Positions 1 through 5,423 of a DNA stretch of 7,004 nt are shown here, piece by piece. Made by a program: the position numbers and the translations under genes. Source of the stretch: Nitrospirota bacterium (lineage in GTDB: Bacteria > Nitrospirota > Thermodesulfovibrionia > Thermodesulfovibrionales > JdFR-88); assembly GCA_021819985.1 (NCBI GenBank), contig JAKAEG010000178.1, positions 1 to 7,004 on the forward strand, in the 5' to 3' direction. Below the pieces are notes generated by a model. It saw only the letters and a list, made by a program, of their open reading frames with translations. It was not told where the DNA came from and did no database searches. How positions within the stretch are numbered: position 1 is the stretch's first letter; each line of letters begins with the position of its first letter.

Positions 1-23
1 CCGCACAGACGCGGGGAAAAAAC

Positions 24-980
24 TTATAAAGATCTTTTCTTGTTTTTTCCATTCGCCCGCTTTGGGCTGGTCCCCTTGCCCTTCGGAGCACGCTCTCTGC
101 CACCCATTTGAGATCCCATGCCGGAAGGCATATGTAGGGACTTTCCCTTTGCCGTATTCGCTTGCTTGACCTTCGGGGCGCGCTCGCGGTCATTCATTTG
201 AGCTTCAATTTTCTTTTTTTGTTTTTTAGCTGGTGTTTGTTTCTCCCCGGGCCCGGTCTCTTTTTTTGCGCTTTTCACTATTTTTGCGATTTCTTCGCGT
301 GATAATGGGCGAAGCCCTCCCGGCTCAATCCCTCCAAGTTTTATGCCTCCAATGCTCGTCCTTTTCAGTTTGAGCACCGGATGGCCGATCTTGTCAAACA
401 TTCTTCTGACCTGTCTTTTTCTGCCCTCGTGTATGGTGATCTCGACCCATGAATTGCCGCCTTCCGTTTTGCCGAGGAACTTGAGCCTGGCGGGTTGTGT
501 GAGCCCGTCTTCGAGTTTGATGCCAACCCTGAGCTTCTCAAGGTTTTCCTCCTCGACGGTCCCTTTTACCTTCATTTCATAGGTCTTGGGTATTTTTTTT
601 GCCGGATGGAGCACCATGTTTGTGAACTCGCCGTCATTTGTCACCAGCAGCAGGCCTTCCGAGTGGTAATCCAGTCTTCCCACAGGATAGAGCCTCTGCT
701 TTATCCCGCGCAGAAAATCCTTAACGGTCGGCCTGCCCTGCGGGTCTTCAAGGGTGCTCATAACGGCCTTCGGTTTATGGAAGGCAAAATACATTTTTGG
801 CCCGGACCTGGTGACCGGTTTGCCGTCCACCTTTATGAAGTCCGTTGCCGGATCCACCTTCATTCCAAGGACAGCCGTCTGACCGTTTACTTTTACGCGG
901 CCTTCAATGATCATTTCTTCGGCTTTCCGTCGTGACGTTATGCCGGTTTCAGACATGAATTTCTGTAGTCTCATTTCCAT
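24..980 (-). CDS. rluB: RsuA/RluB-family rRNA pseudouridine synthase
   Basis: This 318-residue enzyme should isomerise one uridine in ribosomal RNA to pseudouridine, acting in the cytoplasm during ribosome assembly. An S4 RNA-binding domain lies at about residues 4-50 (RLQKFMSETGITSRRKAEEM). The catalytic domain follows at about 62-205. It carries the family motif GRLDYHSEGLLLVTNDG at 101-117, with catalytic Asp104, and HEGRKRQVRRM at 184-194. Residues 235-318 form a Lys/Arg-rich, probably disordered tail with a duplicated 10-residue block (QMNDRERAPK at 261, QMGGRERAPK at 291). The first ATG at 980 is used because a -10 box sits 9 bases upstream. ATG 974 (MRLQKF) is an equally family-like start. 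Neither has a Shine-Dalgarno sequence. The gene diverges from the ferritin-like gene. The family is certain, but the RluB choice (23S rRNA) over RsuA, RluE or RluF is an inference from general similarity. Confidence 0.93.
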   Translation of the reverse strand: MEMRLQKFMSETGITSRRKAEEMIIEGRVKVNGQTAVLGMKVDPATDFIKVDGKPVTRSGPKMYFAFHKPKAVMSTLEDPQGRPTVKDFLRGIKQRLYPVGRLDYHSEGLLLVTNDGEFTNMVLHPAKKIPKTYEMKVKGTVEEENLEKLRVGIKLEDGLTQPARLKFLGKTEGGNSWVEITIHEGRKRQVRRMFDKIGHPVLKLKRTSIGGIKLGGIEPGGLRPLSREEIAKIVKSAKKETGPGEKQTPAKKQKKKIEAQMNDRERAPKVKQANTAKGKSLHMPSGMGSQMGGRERAPKGKGTSPKRANGKNKKRSL

Positions 981-989
981 AGGTTTTTA

Positions 990-998
990 ATTATACCA
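990..998 (-). promoter_or_regulatory. Extended -10 promoter of the pseudouridine synthase gene
   Basis: On the minus strand TGG-TATAAT is a perfect extended -10 box (TGnTATAAT). It ends 9 bases before the ATG at 980. No -35-like hexamer is found at 16-19 bp, which fits an extended -10 promoter. The expected start point is around 983, giving a leader of about 2-3 bases. A GCGAT/ATCGC inverted pair (1004-1008 and 1017-1021) lies just upstream, where a regulator could bind, but it is too short to assign. Confidence 0.6.
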
Positions 999-1067
999 GA
1001 GAAGCGATGTGCGCCTATCGCGCAACCGTGGTGGAAGCGATTTTGAGATAGGGCCTGACATGGGGTA

Positions 1068-1098
1068 TTGACTGGGATTTTGAACATGAGAAAATAAT
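1068..1098 (+). promoter_or_regulatory. Putative sigma-70-type promoter of the ferritin-like gene
   Basis: TTGACT (1068-1073) matches the -35 consensus at five of six positions. AATAAT (1093-1098) matches the -10 at five of six. The spacing is 19 bp, slightly long. The predicted transcript would start near 1105, just before a purine-rich stretch AAGGAG (1107-1112) and a GGGGG run (1115-1119). Placement is plausible but the spacing lowers certainty. Confidence 0.4.
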
Positions 1099-1127
1099 TA
1101 CATGTAAAGGAGCAGGGGGTTTTTTGC

Positions 1128-1628
1128 ATGAAAGTAAAATCGGACCATAGAATCGATGGCTGCATAGCGGTCGAGATCGCCTGCGCGGAGATATACGGAA
1201 GCCTCTCCAAGCGGTTTCCGGAGGCCGGTGTACTGTGGAACGAGCTTTCGGGAGAAGAGAAAAAACAGTCCGTCTCGCTCATAATGGCGATGGACGGCCG
1301 TCTTGAAGACGACATGCCGGACATACCTGAGCACCATGCAATGCCATTTATAAAAGAGGCCCTCGAACTCGTAAGGACAATAAAGCAAAAGCTGGCTTTG
1401 GGCGACATTACACTTGAAGATGCGCTCCATTTGTCCCTGGAACTGGAGGAAAGCGCGGTGGAAGGGTTTTTCTGGGACGTCCTTACAGGCGAAAATGATA
1501 TGCAGGCCCTGGCCAGCCTGAAACAGCTCATAGAGACACAACAGGCCCACGGGAAAAAGATAGTCCGGTTCATGGATGAGCTGGGTATTCCGCACAGGGG
1601 CTTCAAACCCGATATCCCCGGCGATTAA
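1128..1628 (+). CDS. Ferritin-like (rubrerythrin-type) four-helix protein with an atypical metal site
   Basis: The 166-residue protein shows the helix pattern of the ferritin/rubrerythrin superfamily, whose members bind two irons and handle oxidants or store iron. Helix 1 has Glu16 and Tyr23, matching the E-x6-Y pattern. Helix 2 has EEKKQ (43-47), where the family usually has EExxH. Helix 3 has LELEESAVEGFFW (104-116) with Glu107/Glu108. Helix 4 has ETQQAH (136-141), where E-x2-H is expected. By eye, one His and one Glu ligand are therefore replaced by Gln47 and Gln138. There is no rubredoxin domain, signal peptide or membrane segment. AAGGAG lies 15 bases before the ATG and GGGGG lies 8 before it; the latter is better placed but a weaker match. 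The fold is fairly sure. The function is inferred, and a non-catalytic or altered metal protein is possible. Confidence 0.78.
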   Translation: MKVKSDHRIDGCIAVEIACAEIYGSLSKRFPEAGVLWNELSGEEKKQSVSLIMAMDGRLEDDMPDIPEHHAMPFIKEALELVRTIKQKLALGDITLEDALHLSLELEESAVEGFFWDVLTGENDMQALASLKQLIETQQAHGKKIVRFMDELGIPHRGFKPDIPGD

Positions 1629-1725
1629 CGTACTTCCCCCCCCATTTTTAGCGCGGCCAGGCGAAAAGGCGAGAATCGATAAAATTATTGCGGCCCTTTA
1701 ATAAAATTCTATTGGAATCGAATCA

Positions 1726-1754
1726 TTGCAACCACAGGTAAGTAATTTTATAAT
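1726..1754 (+). promoter_or_regulatory. Promoter of the FmdB-type gene, predicted leaderless
   Basis: TTGCAA (1726-1731) and a consensus TATAAT (1749-1754) are separated by exactly 17 bp. Only five bases, AGGCC, lie between the -10 box and the ATG at 1760. A normal start point 6-8 bases after the -10 box falls on the ATG itself, so the transcript should begin at or within a base or two of the start codon. There is no room for a ribosome-binding site. Confidence 0.65.
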
Positions 1755-1759
1755 AGGCC

Positions 1760-1996
1760 ATGCCTATATATGAATATAAGTGCAACAAGTGCTCCTGCGA
1801 ATTCGAAAAACTTGTGTTTACCCAATCCCCCACGTCTAAAAATCTCACCTGCCCTGAATGCGGCTCCGGGGATGTAACGAAAAAGCCTTCCTGCTTCGGT
1901 ATGGGGGGCGTGAACAAACAATCGCCATCTGGCGGAGGGTCGCGGTCATCCGGATGCGGGTCATGCAGCGGGTCCTCCTGCTCAAGCTGCCGCTGA
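1760..1996 (+). CDS. FmdB-type zinc ribbon protein
   Basis: A 78-residue protein with the family's N-terminus MPIYEYKCNKC. It has one zinc ribbon built from Cys8, Cys11, Cys31 and Cys34 (CNKC and CPEC), followed by the usual VTKKPS-type segment. The Gly/Ser/Cys tail contains C-x2-C-x4-C-x2-C (Cys66, 69, 74, 77), which could form a second metal site or be a disordered linker. Members of this family are small cytoplasmic proteins named after FmdB, a presumed regulator in formamide/amide use, but their biochemical role is not established. Single-gene setting: 131 bases separate it from the ferritin-like gene and it has its own promoter. Identity is sure, function is not. Confidence 0.92.
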   Translation: MPIYEYKCNKCSCEFEKLVFTQSPTSKNLTCPECGSGDVTKKPSCFGMGGVNKQSPSGGGSRSSGCGSCSGSSCSSCR

Positions 1997-2044
1997 AAAA
2001 ATTTTAGTGAAAATCTGATAATATCCTAAAATGAGGTTTTATTC

Positions 2045-2115
2045 GTCATGCCCGGGGACCTTAATCGGGCATCCATTTTCACCTTGGATTCCCGCTTAAG
2101 ACATGCGGGAATGAC
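2045..2115. repeat. 71-bp double-hairpin dispersed repeat (GTCATTCCCG type)
   Basis: The ends are imperfect inverted repeats: GTCATGCCCG (2045-2054) and CGGGAATGAC (2106-2115) pair at 9 of 10 positions. Inside are CGGGCATCC (2066-2074) and GGATTCCCG (2086-2094), which pair at 8 of 9. The element can also fold as two neighbouring hairpins: ATGCCCG/CGGGCAT with an 11-base loop, and ATTCCCGC/GCGGGAAT with a 9-base loop. This style of sequence is a common intergenic repeat in several bacterial phyla. Here it sits in the gap between two converging genes, where it could help end both transcripts, although no T-run follows. Confidence 0.7.
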
Positions 2116-2187
2116 AGCATGGAAAATTGGAATTTGTTATTACCAAAGCGGTCATAGGGAATGCGGCACAGCTTGTGAATTCCTTAT

Positions 2188-3912
2188 TTATCTTATGTAG
2201 GCTTCGGTGACGTATCTCAGCATCATGCGGTGCGTATTGAAGTAATAGGCGTTTTTGCCTATCGCGTTTTGCATCATCCGCACCCACATGTGCCGGTCAT
2301 TGTAATAAAGCGGGATTATCGTCTTTTCCAGTTTGTTATAAAGGTCCTCGGCGTCTTTTTCGTCCCGTTCCTCTACAGTCTCATTATCGCTTGATACGGC
2401 GGGGCCTATTGCCCATCCGGTATAGCCCTCGATGTGCCCTTCGATCCACCAACCGTCGAGTACGCTGAAATTGACCACCCCGTTATGGGCCGCCTTCATG
2501 CCCGATGTCCCTGATGCCTCTCTCGGCCTCTGAGGGGTATTCATCCATATATCGACTCCTGAGACAAGCTTTAAGGCGAGGTCCATGTCATAATTTTGAA
2601 GATAAACTATATTGATCCGCCCGGCCAGACTCTTCATGCACTCAAAGACATGTTTTATGACCGCCTTGCCGGGGGTATCTTTCGGGTGCGCCTTGCCCGC
2701 GAAAATTATTTGCAGCTTGCCGTTTCCGATCCGCCCCAGCCGCTCGATGTCCCTGAATATCAGGTCTCCCCGTTTGTACGCGGTGGCCCTCCTTGCAAAA
2801 CCTATGGTCAGCAGGTCCTGGCTGAAACCGGCCCCGGTCAGGCGGTTCACGTAATCCACAAGCGAGCGCTTGGAGGCCATGTGCGCCCCCCAGAGTTCAT
2901 CTTCCGGTATCCTCCCTACCCGGACGAAAAGCTCGGGTTCGTTTGCCCATCCGGGAAGATATTTATCAAAAAGGTTCCTCATGTGCTCGCCGGTCCAGGT
3001 GAATGAATGCACCCCGTTCGTTATCGAGGAAAACTCATACCCTGGAAACATCAGCATGGAAACTTCCTTGTGTTTTTTGGCCACCCCGTTCACGTATTCA
3101 GTGAGGTTCAGGGCAAGATGCGTCATATTGAGCTTCCCGGGCCCCGCCCATTTCTTGATTATCCTGACAGGTATTATCTCGCCCAGGACCTCTTTGAAAA
3201 GCTCATAGGAGAAGACGTCGTGCCCGGCTTCAACAGGCGTATGGGTGGTGAACACGCAAAGGTCCTTCACCTTTTCCACGTCCCACACGAGGTCCTCGTC
3301 CCAGACGGCCTCTATGTCCTTCCTGTATTCAAGCAGAAGCTCCAGGGTCAGAAAGCTTGCGTGGCCCTCGTTCATATGGTATTTTTTTATCTCGAAACCC
3401 AGCTTCCTGAGCATCCGGACCCCGCCAATACCCAGTATCGCCTCCTGCATGAGCCTGTATTTTATATCTCCGCCGTACAGATATGAGGTGATGTCCCTGT
3501 CTTCGGGTGCATTCTCCGGGATATCCGTATCGAGGAAAAGGATGGGCACTTTGCCGCCGGTAACGCTCCGCTGTACGAAAAGCCAGCTCCTTACCGTCAC
3601 GGGTCTTCCGCAAAGCTCCAGCGATATCTTCTGCGGCAGGGGCAGCATGAACTTCTCCGGCTGCCACTGAGCGGGCCTTTCTGTCTGGTTTCCCGCGGCG
3701 TCTATTACCTGGTCGAAGTAGCCTTTTTTGCTAAGAAGCGACACTGCAAGAAGCGGTATTTTGAGGTCCGCCGCCGAACGTATCGTGTCGCCGGCCAGCA
3801 CGCCAAGCCCGCCGCTATAGGTGTGCATATCGTTGTGCACGCCTATCTCCATTGAGAAATAGGCTATTTTCGGTTCCTTGAGGAACTCTTCTAGGGAGAA
3901 AAGAAATTCCAT
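2188..3912 (-). CDS. glgP: Alpha-glucan (glycogen/maltodextrin) phosphorylase, short form
   Basis: This 574-residue cytoplasmic enzyme should split terminal alpha-1,4 glucose units from glycogen or maltodextrin with phosphate, giving glucose-1-phosphate. Visible motifs are the N-terminal IAYFSMEIG (16-24) and the glycine loop SGGLGVLAGD (33-42). They continue with NEGHASF (181-187), TTHTPVEAGHD (222-232), ITNGVHSFTW (297-306) and FARRATAYKRGD (372-383). EASGTSGMKAAHNG (465-478) holds Lys473, expected to bind pyridoxal phosphate. E. coli MalP and GlgP are about 800 residues, so this belongs to the shorter alpha-glucan phosphorylase branch (TIGR02094-like). No N-terminal DUF3417-like region is present. 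The reading frame is intact and the start is fixed by the promoter 10 bases upstream. It stands alone, with no glg or mal neighbours in view. Glycogen versus maltodextrin as natural substrate cannot be told from the sequence. Confidence 0.94.
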   Translation of the reverse strand: MEFLFSLEEFLKEPKIAYFSMEIGVHNDMHTYSGGLGVLAGDTIRSAADLKIPLLAVSLLSKKGYFDQVIDAAGNQTERPAQWQPEKFMLPLPQKISLELCGRPVTVRSWLFVQRSVTGGKVPILFLDTDIPENAPEDRDITSYLYGGDIKYRLMQEAILGIGGVRMLRKLGFEIKKYHMNEGHASFLTLELLLEYRKDIEAVWDEDLVWDVEKVKDLCVFTTHTPVEAGHDVFSYELFKEVLGEIIPVRIIKKWAGPGKLNMTHLALNLTEYVNGVAKKHKEVSMLMFPGYEFSSITNGVHSFTWTGEHMRNLFDKYLPGWANEPELFVRVGRIPEDELWGAHMASKRSLVDYVNRLTGAGFSQDLLTIGFARRATAYKRGDLIFRDIERLGRIGNGKLQIIFAGKAHPKDTPGKAVIKHVFECMKSLAGRINIVYLQNYDMDLALKLVSGVDIWMNTPQRPREASGTSGMKAAHNGVVNFSVLDGWWIEGHIEGYTGWAIGPAVSSDNETVEERDEKDAEDLYNKLEKTIIPLYYNDRHMWVRMMQNAIGKNAYYFNTHRMMLRYVTEAYIR

Positions 3913-3922
3913 TTCGATTTAA

Positions 3923-3951
3923 ATTCTATGATAATAAAAAAATATTAACAA
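3923..3951 (-). promoter_or_regulatory. Promoter of the phosphorylase gene, short leader predicted
   Basis: On the minus strand TTGTTA (3951-3946) and TAGAAT (3928-3923) are separated by exactly 17 bp of almost pure A/T. The -10 box ends 10 bases before the ATG at 3912, so the transcript leader would be only about 4 bases. The bases before the ATG (TTTAAATCGAA) contain no Shine-Dalgarno sequence. Confidence 0.55.
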
Positions 3952-3992
3952 GAGTTTTTACAATGGTAGCGAGCGAATACGGTAAAAGGAAA

Positions 3993-4023
3993 TTCCCTGC
4001 ATAAGCTTTCCGGCAGGGAAGCT
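3993..4023. promoter_or_regulatory. Two competing hairpins between divergent genes
   Basis: TTCCCTGC (3993-4000) pairs perfectly with GCAGGGAA (4013-4020) across a 12-base loop. The alternative AGCTTTCC (4004-4011) pairs with GGGAAGCT (4016-4023) around a GGCA loop, needing one T:G wobble. Bases 4016-4020 are used by both, so the structures exclude each other. The site lies upstream of the phosphorylase -35 box and upstream of the likely -10 box of the Cys-cluster gene. It could be a protein-binding palindrome for either promoter, or an RNA switch if a longer transcript crosses it. No T-run makes it a clear terminator. Confidence 0.4.
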
Positions 4024-4072
4024 CAAAAATACCGCCCCATTTGCGCTCCGCCGCCCACGCCGCACGATATGT

Positions 4073-4078
4073 TAAAAT
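4073..4078 (+). promoter_or_regulatory. Possible -10 box of the Cys-cluster gene
   Basis: TAAAAT matches the -10 consensus at five of six positions and lies 34 bases before the ATG at 4113, predicting a leader of about 28 bases. No convincing -35 hexamer is found at 16-18 bp, so this is tentative. Confidence 0.3.
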
Positions 4079-4112
4079 AGGGGTAAATTCAAAAAGCGAG
4101 GTCTTTTCTGAT

Positions 4113-4952
4113 ATGTTCAACATGAAGGCGGTCGAGCCGCGTGAGCTTGGCCCCGATTCCAAATTTAAATTCAGGTGCCACAAGGACATCTCCTGTTTCA
4201 CTCACTGCTGCTCCAATGTAGATATAATGCTGACCCCGTACGACGTGCTGAGGCTCAAAAGGCGCCTTGGCATGAGTTCGGGAGAGTTCCTGGACAAATA
4301 TACCATTGTCAGGGCGGACAAGCAGTCTTCCCATCCTTATGCGTTTCTCAAGATGCAGGATGAGGCCGCGAGAAAATGCCCGTTCGTCGTCGTGCCGGAT
4401 GGCTGCACAGTCTATACCGACAGGCCCGTGAGCTGCCGTTATTATCCTGTAGGACAGGGGACACTTAAAAAGGGTGAGGAGAAAGGCGAAAAACGCCATG
4501 ATGAATTTTATTTCTTTGTAAAAGAGAAGCATTGCAAGGGTTATGAGGAACCGAACGAATGGACCATTTCTTCCTGGAAGGACGACCAGGAAATAACCCT
4601 TTATGATGAGATGAACCGGGAATGGAAGCAGCTTCTTATGCGCAGAAACCTGCCGGGCCAGCCGGCCCTGAGTGATAAAAAGAGGATGCTCTTTTTCATG
4701 TCGAGCTATGACCTGGACAAGTTCAGGGATTATGTGCTGGGCAGCCGCTTTCTTGATATTTTCGATATACCGTCCTCCGAGGTGGAAGAGATCAAGACCT
4801 CCGAGGAGGCCCTGATGAAACTTGGCTTCAAACACCTTAAATTCATACTCGGGCTTGAGCAGACGCTCAATGTGAAAGAGGAAATTTTAAAGGAAAGAGA
4901 AGCCAGGGCCAAGGCCGCGAAAGCCGAAAAGGACAAAAAGGAAGAGAAGTAA
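4113..4952 (+). CDS. YkgJ-family CxxxCC-type Cys-cluster protein
   Basis: The 279-residue protein has the conserved Cys pattern of the YkgJ / CxxCxxCC family, thought to bind zinc or an iron-sulfur cluster. Cys22, Cys28, Cys32 and Cys33 form the first group (C-x5-C-x3-CC). LTPYDVLRLKRRLGMSSGEF (40-59) follows. The second half has CPFVVV (89), GCTVYTDRPVSCRYYPVG (97-114) and Cys141. Residues 115-135 form a charged Lys/Glu insert. The C-terminus (about 253-279) is a Lys/Glu/Ala-rich helix, probably exposed or coiled. The frame stays open upstream to a TTG at 4041, but the ATG at 4113 is chosen because similarity begins there and GAGG lies 11 bases upstream; ATG 4122 is a further option. Biochemical role unknown; family assignment strong. 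Confidence 0.88.
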   Translation: MFNMKAVEPRELGPDSKFKFRCHKDISCFTHCCSNVDIMLTPYDVLRLKRRLGMSSGEFLDKYTIVRADKQSSHPYAFLKMQDEAARKCPFVVVPDGCTVYTDRPVSCRYYPVGQGTLKKGEEKGEKRHDEFYFFVKEKHCKGYEEPNEWTISSWKDDQEITLYDEMNREWKQLLMRRNLPGQPALSDKKRMLFFMSSYDLDKFRDYVLGSRFLDIFDIPSSEVEEIKTSEEALMKLGFKHLKFILGLEQTLNVKEEILKEREARAKAAKAEKDKKEEK

Positions 4953-5168
4953 GGCCGCTTTATTTTTTTCAACCTGTTTTCATTCGGAATTAGGCTATAA
5001 AAACTACTTCCAGTACATGTGATGTAAGCTGGCGCTAACGCTTGTAGTATGTTTCGGCCTAAAGTCTGCGCGGAAGGTGGACCGCTATTATGCGTATTTC
5101 CAAAATAATGTGGGATGTGTCCCGGATTATCCACTAGAATACTCCTTAAACACTACATCCCAGAATTT

Positions 5169-5193
5169 TGTTATAATGCCACAGTTATAACTG
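5169..5193 (+). promoter_or_regulatory. Extended -10 promoter with a 12-bp palindrome at the start point
   Basis: TG-T-TATAAT (5169-5177) is a perfect extended -10 box; no -35-like hexamer is seen at 16-18 bp. Four bases later lies CAGTTATAACTG (5182-5193), a perfect 12-bp palindrome that would cover the expected start near 5184. This is the classic placement of a repressor operator. The first reading frames downstream are repeat-derived, so the transcript may be a small RNA ending at the hairpin near 5287-5310, or may lead on to the gene pair at 5424. Confidence 0.5.
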
Positions 5194-5219
5194 GAAATAT
5201 TGATATGAGATTTGGGGCT

Positions 5220-5268
5220 ACAATGGAGCAGCCATTGTCCCCTCGCCCTTTGGGAGAGGGCAGGGCGA
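5220..5268. repeat. Adjacent hairpins including a REP-like CCCTC/GAGGG repeat
   Basis: ACAATGG (5220-5226) pairs perfectly with CCATTGT (5232-5238) over a 5-base loop. Directly after it, CCCTCGCCC (5240-5248) pairs with GGGAGAGGG (5252-5260) at 8 of 9 positions around a TTT loop. TCGCCCT (5243-5249) can instead pair with AGGGCGA (5262-5268). The GC-rich core resembles intergenic CCCTCTCCC/GGGAGAGGG repeats seen in many proteobacterial-type genomes. Frames open across it are chance. Confidence 0.6.
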
Positions 5269-5286
5269 AGAGTGAGAGAGAGCTTT

Positions 5287-5310
5287 CAGGGAAATAGTCC
5301 CTGTTTTCTG
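5287..5310 (+). terminator. Possible weak intrinsic terminator
   Basis: CAGGGA (5287-5292) pairs perfectly with TCCCTG (5298-5303) over a 5-base loop and is followed by TTTTCTG. The stem is short and the T-run is broken, so termination would be partial at best. It would end a transcript begun at the promoter near 5177 after roughly 125 bases. Confidence 0.35.
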
Positions 5311-5346
5311 TTGCTCTGTTTATATAGTACTCGTCAAAATATTTTC

Positions 5347-5375
5347 TTGACAGGCAAAGGTCCGTTGCTTAGAAC
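5347..5375 (+). promoter_or_regulatory. Promoter of the accessory gene pair
   Basis: A consensus TTGACA (5347-5352) is followed after 17 bp by TAGAAC (5370-5375), four of six against the -10 consensus. The expected start is near 5382, leaving a leader of about 42 bases that includes AAAGGAG (5401-5407). The -35 box is the right arm of GTCAA (5333-5337) / TTGAC (5347-5351), with the 10-bp palindrome AAAATATTTT at 5336-5345 between them, so a regulator could act here. Confidence 0.55.
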
Positions 5376-5423
5376 CGTGCATTTGGGGTTTTTCTATGCA
5401 AAAGGAGATGCAATCGATCAACT

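Larger units (their letters stand above)
4953..5423. other. 470-base gap without a supported gene, rich in hairpins
   Basis: No ORF here looks coding; the open frames run through repeat sequence. The best local fold is at 5010-5032: CCAG-TACAT, loop GTG, ATGTA, two-base bulge AG, CTGG. It is flanked by CTAC (5004-5007) and GTAG (5044-5047), which could close it. A second pair, TGGGATGT (5111-5118) and ACATCCCA (5155-5162), is perfect over 8 bp with 36 bases between. The right half holds a promoter with palindrome, a REP-like repeat, a terminator-like hairpin and the promoter of the next genes, listed separately. It could hold a small RNA or a decayed mobile repeat; neither can be proved from one copy. 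Confidence 0.5.

Noticed and set aside
1..23. CCGC/GCGG hairpin with an A-run, as a terminator for the pseudouridine synthase gene
   Set aside because: The stem is only 4 bp, and on the minus strand the T-run comes before the hairpin rather than after it.
971..1606. Long minus-strand frame opposite the ferritin-like gene
   Set aside because: Ser/Cys-rich low-complexity translation with no family features; it is the antisense shadow of a well-supported gene. The overlapping frame 1098-1595 is rejected for the same reason.
2027..2041. TAAAA/TTTTA hairpin after the FmdB-type gene
   Set aside because: Five A:T pairs with no T-run; too weak to call a terminator.
3007..3486. Plus-strand frames within the phosphorylase gene (also 2596-3006 and 3245-3670)
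   Set aside because: All lie opposite intact phosphorylase motifs and have no start signals of their own.
4041..4112. TTG start extending the Cys-cluster protein by 24 residues
   Set aside because: The extension covers the likely -10 box (4073-4078) and has no ribosome site; family similarity starts after the ATG at 4113.
4089..4835. 248-codon minus-strand frame opposite the Cys-cluster gene
   Set aside because: The plus strand encodes clear YkgJ-family motifs through this region; the antisense frame has no recognisable motif, promoter or ribosome site.
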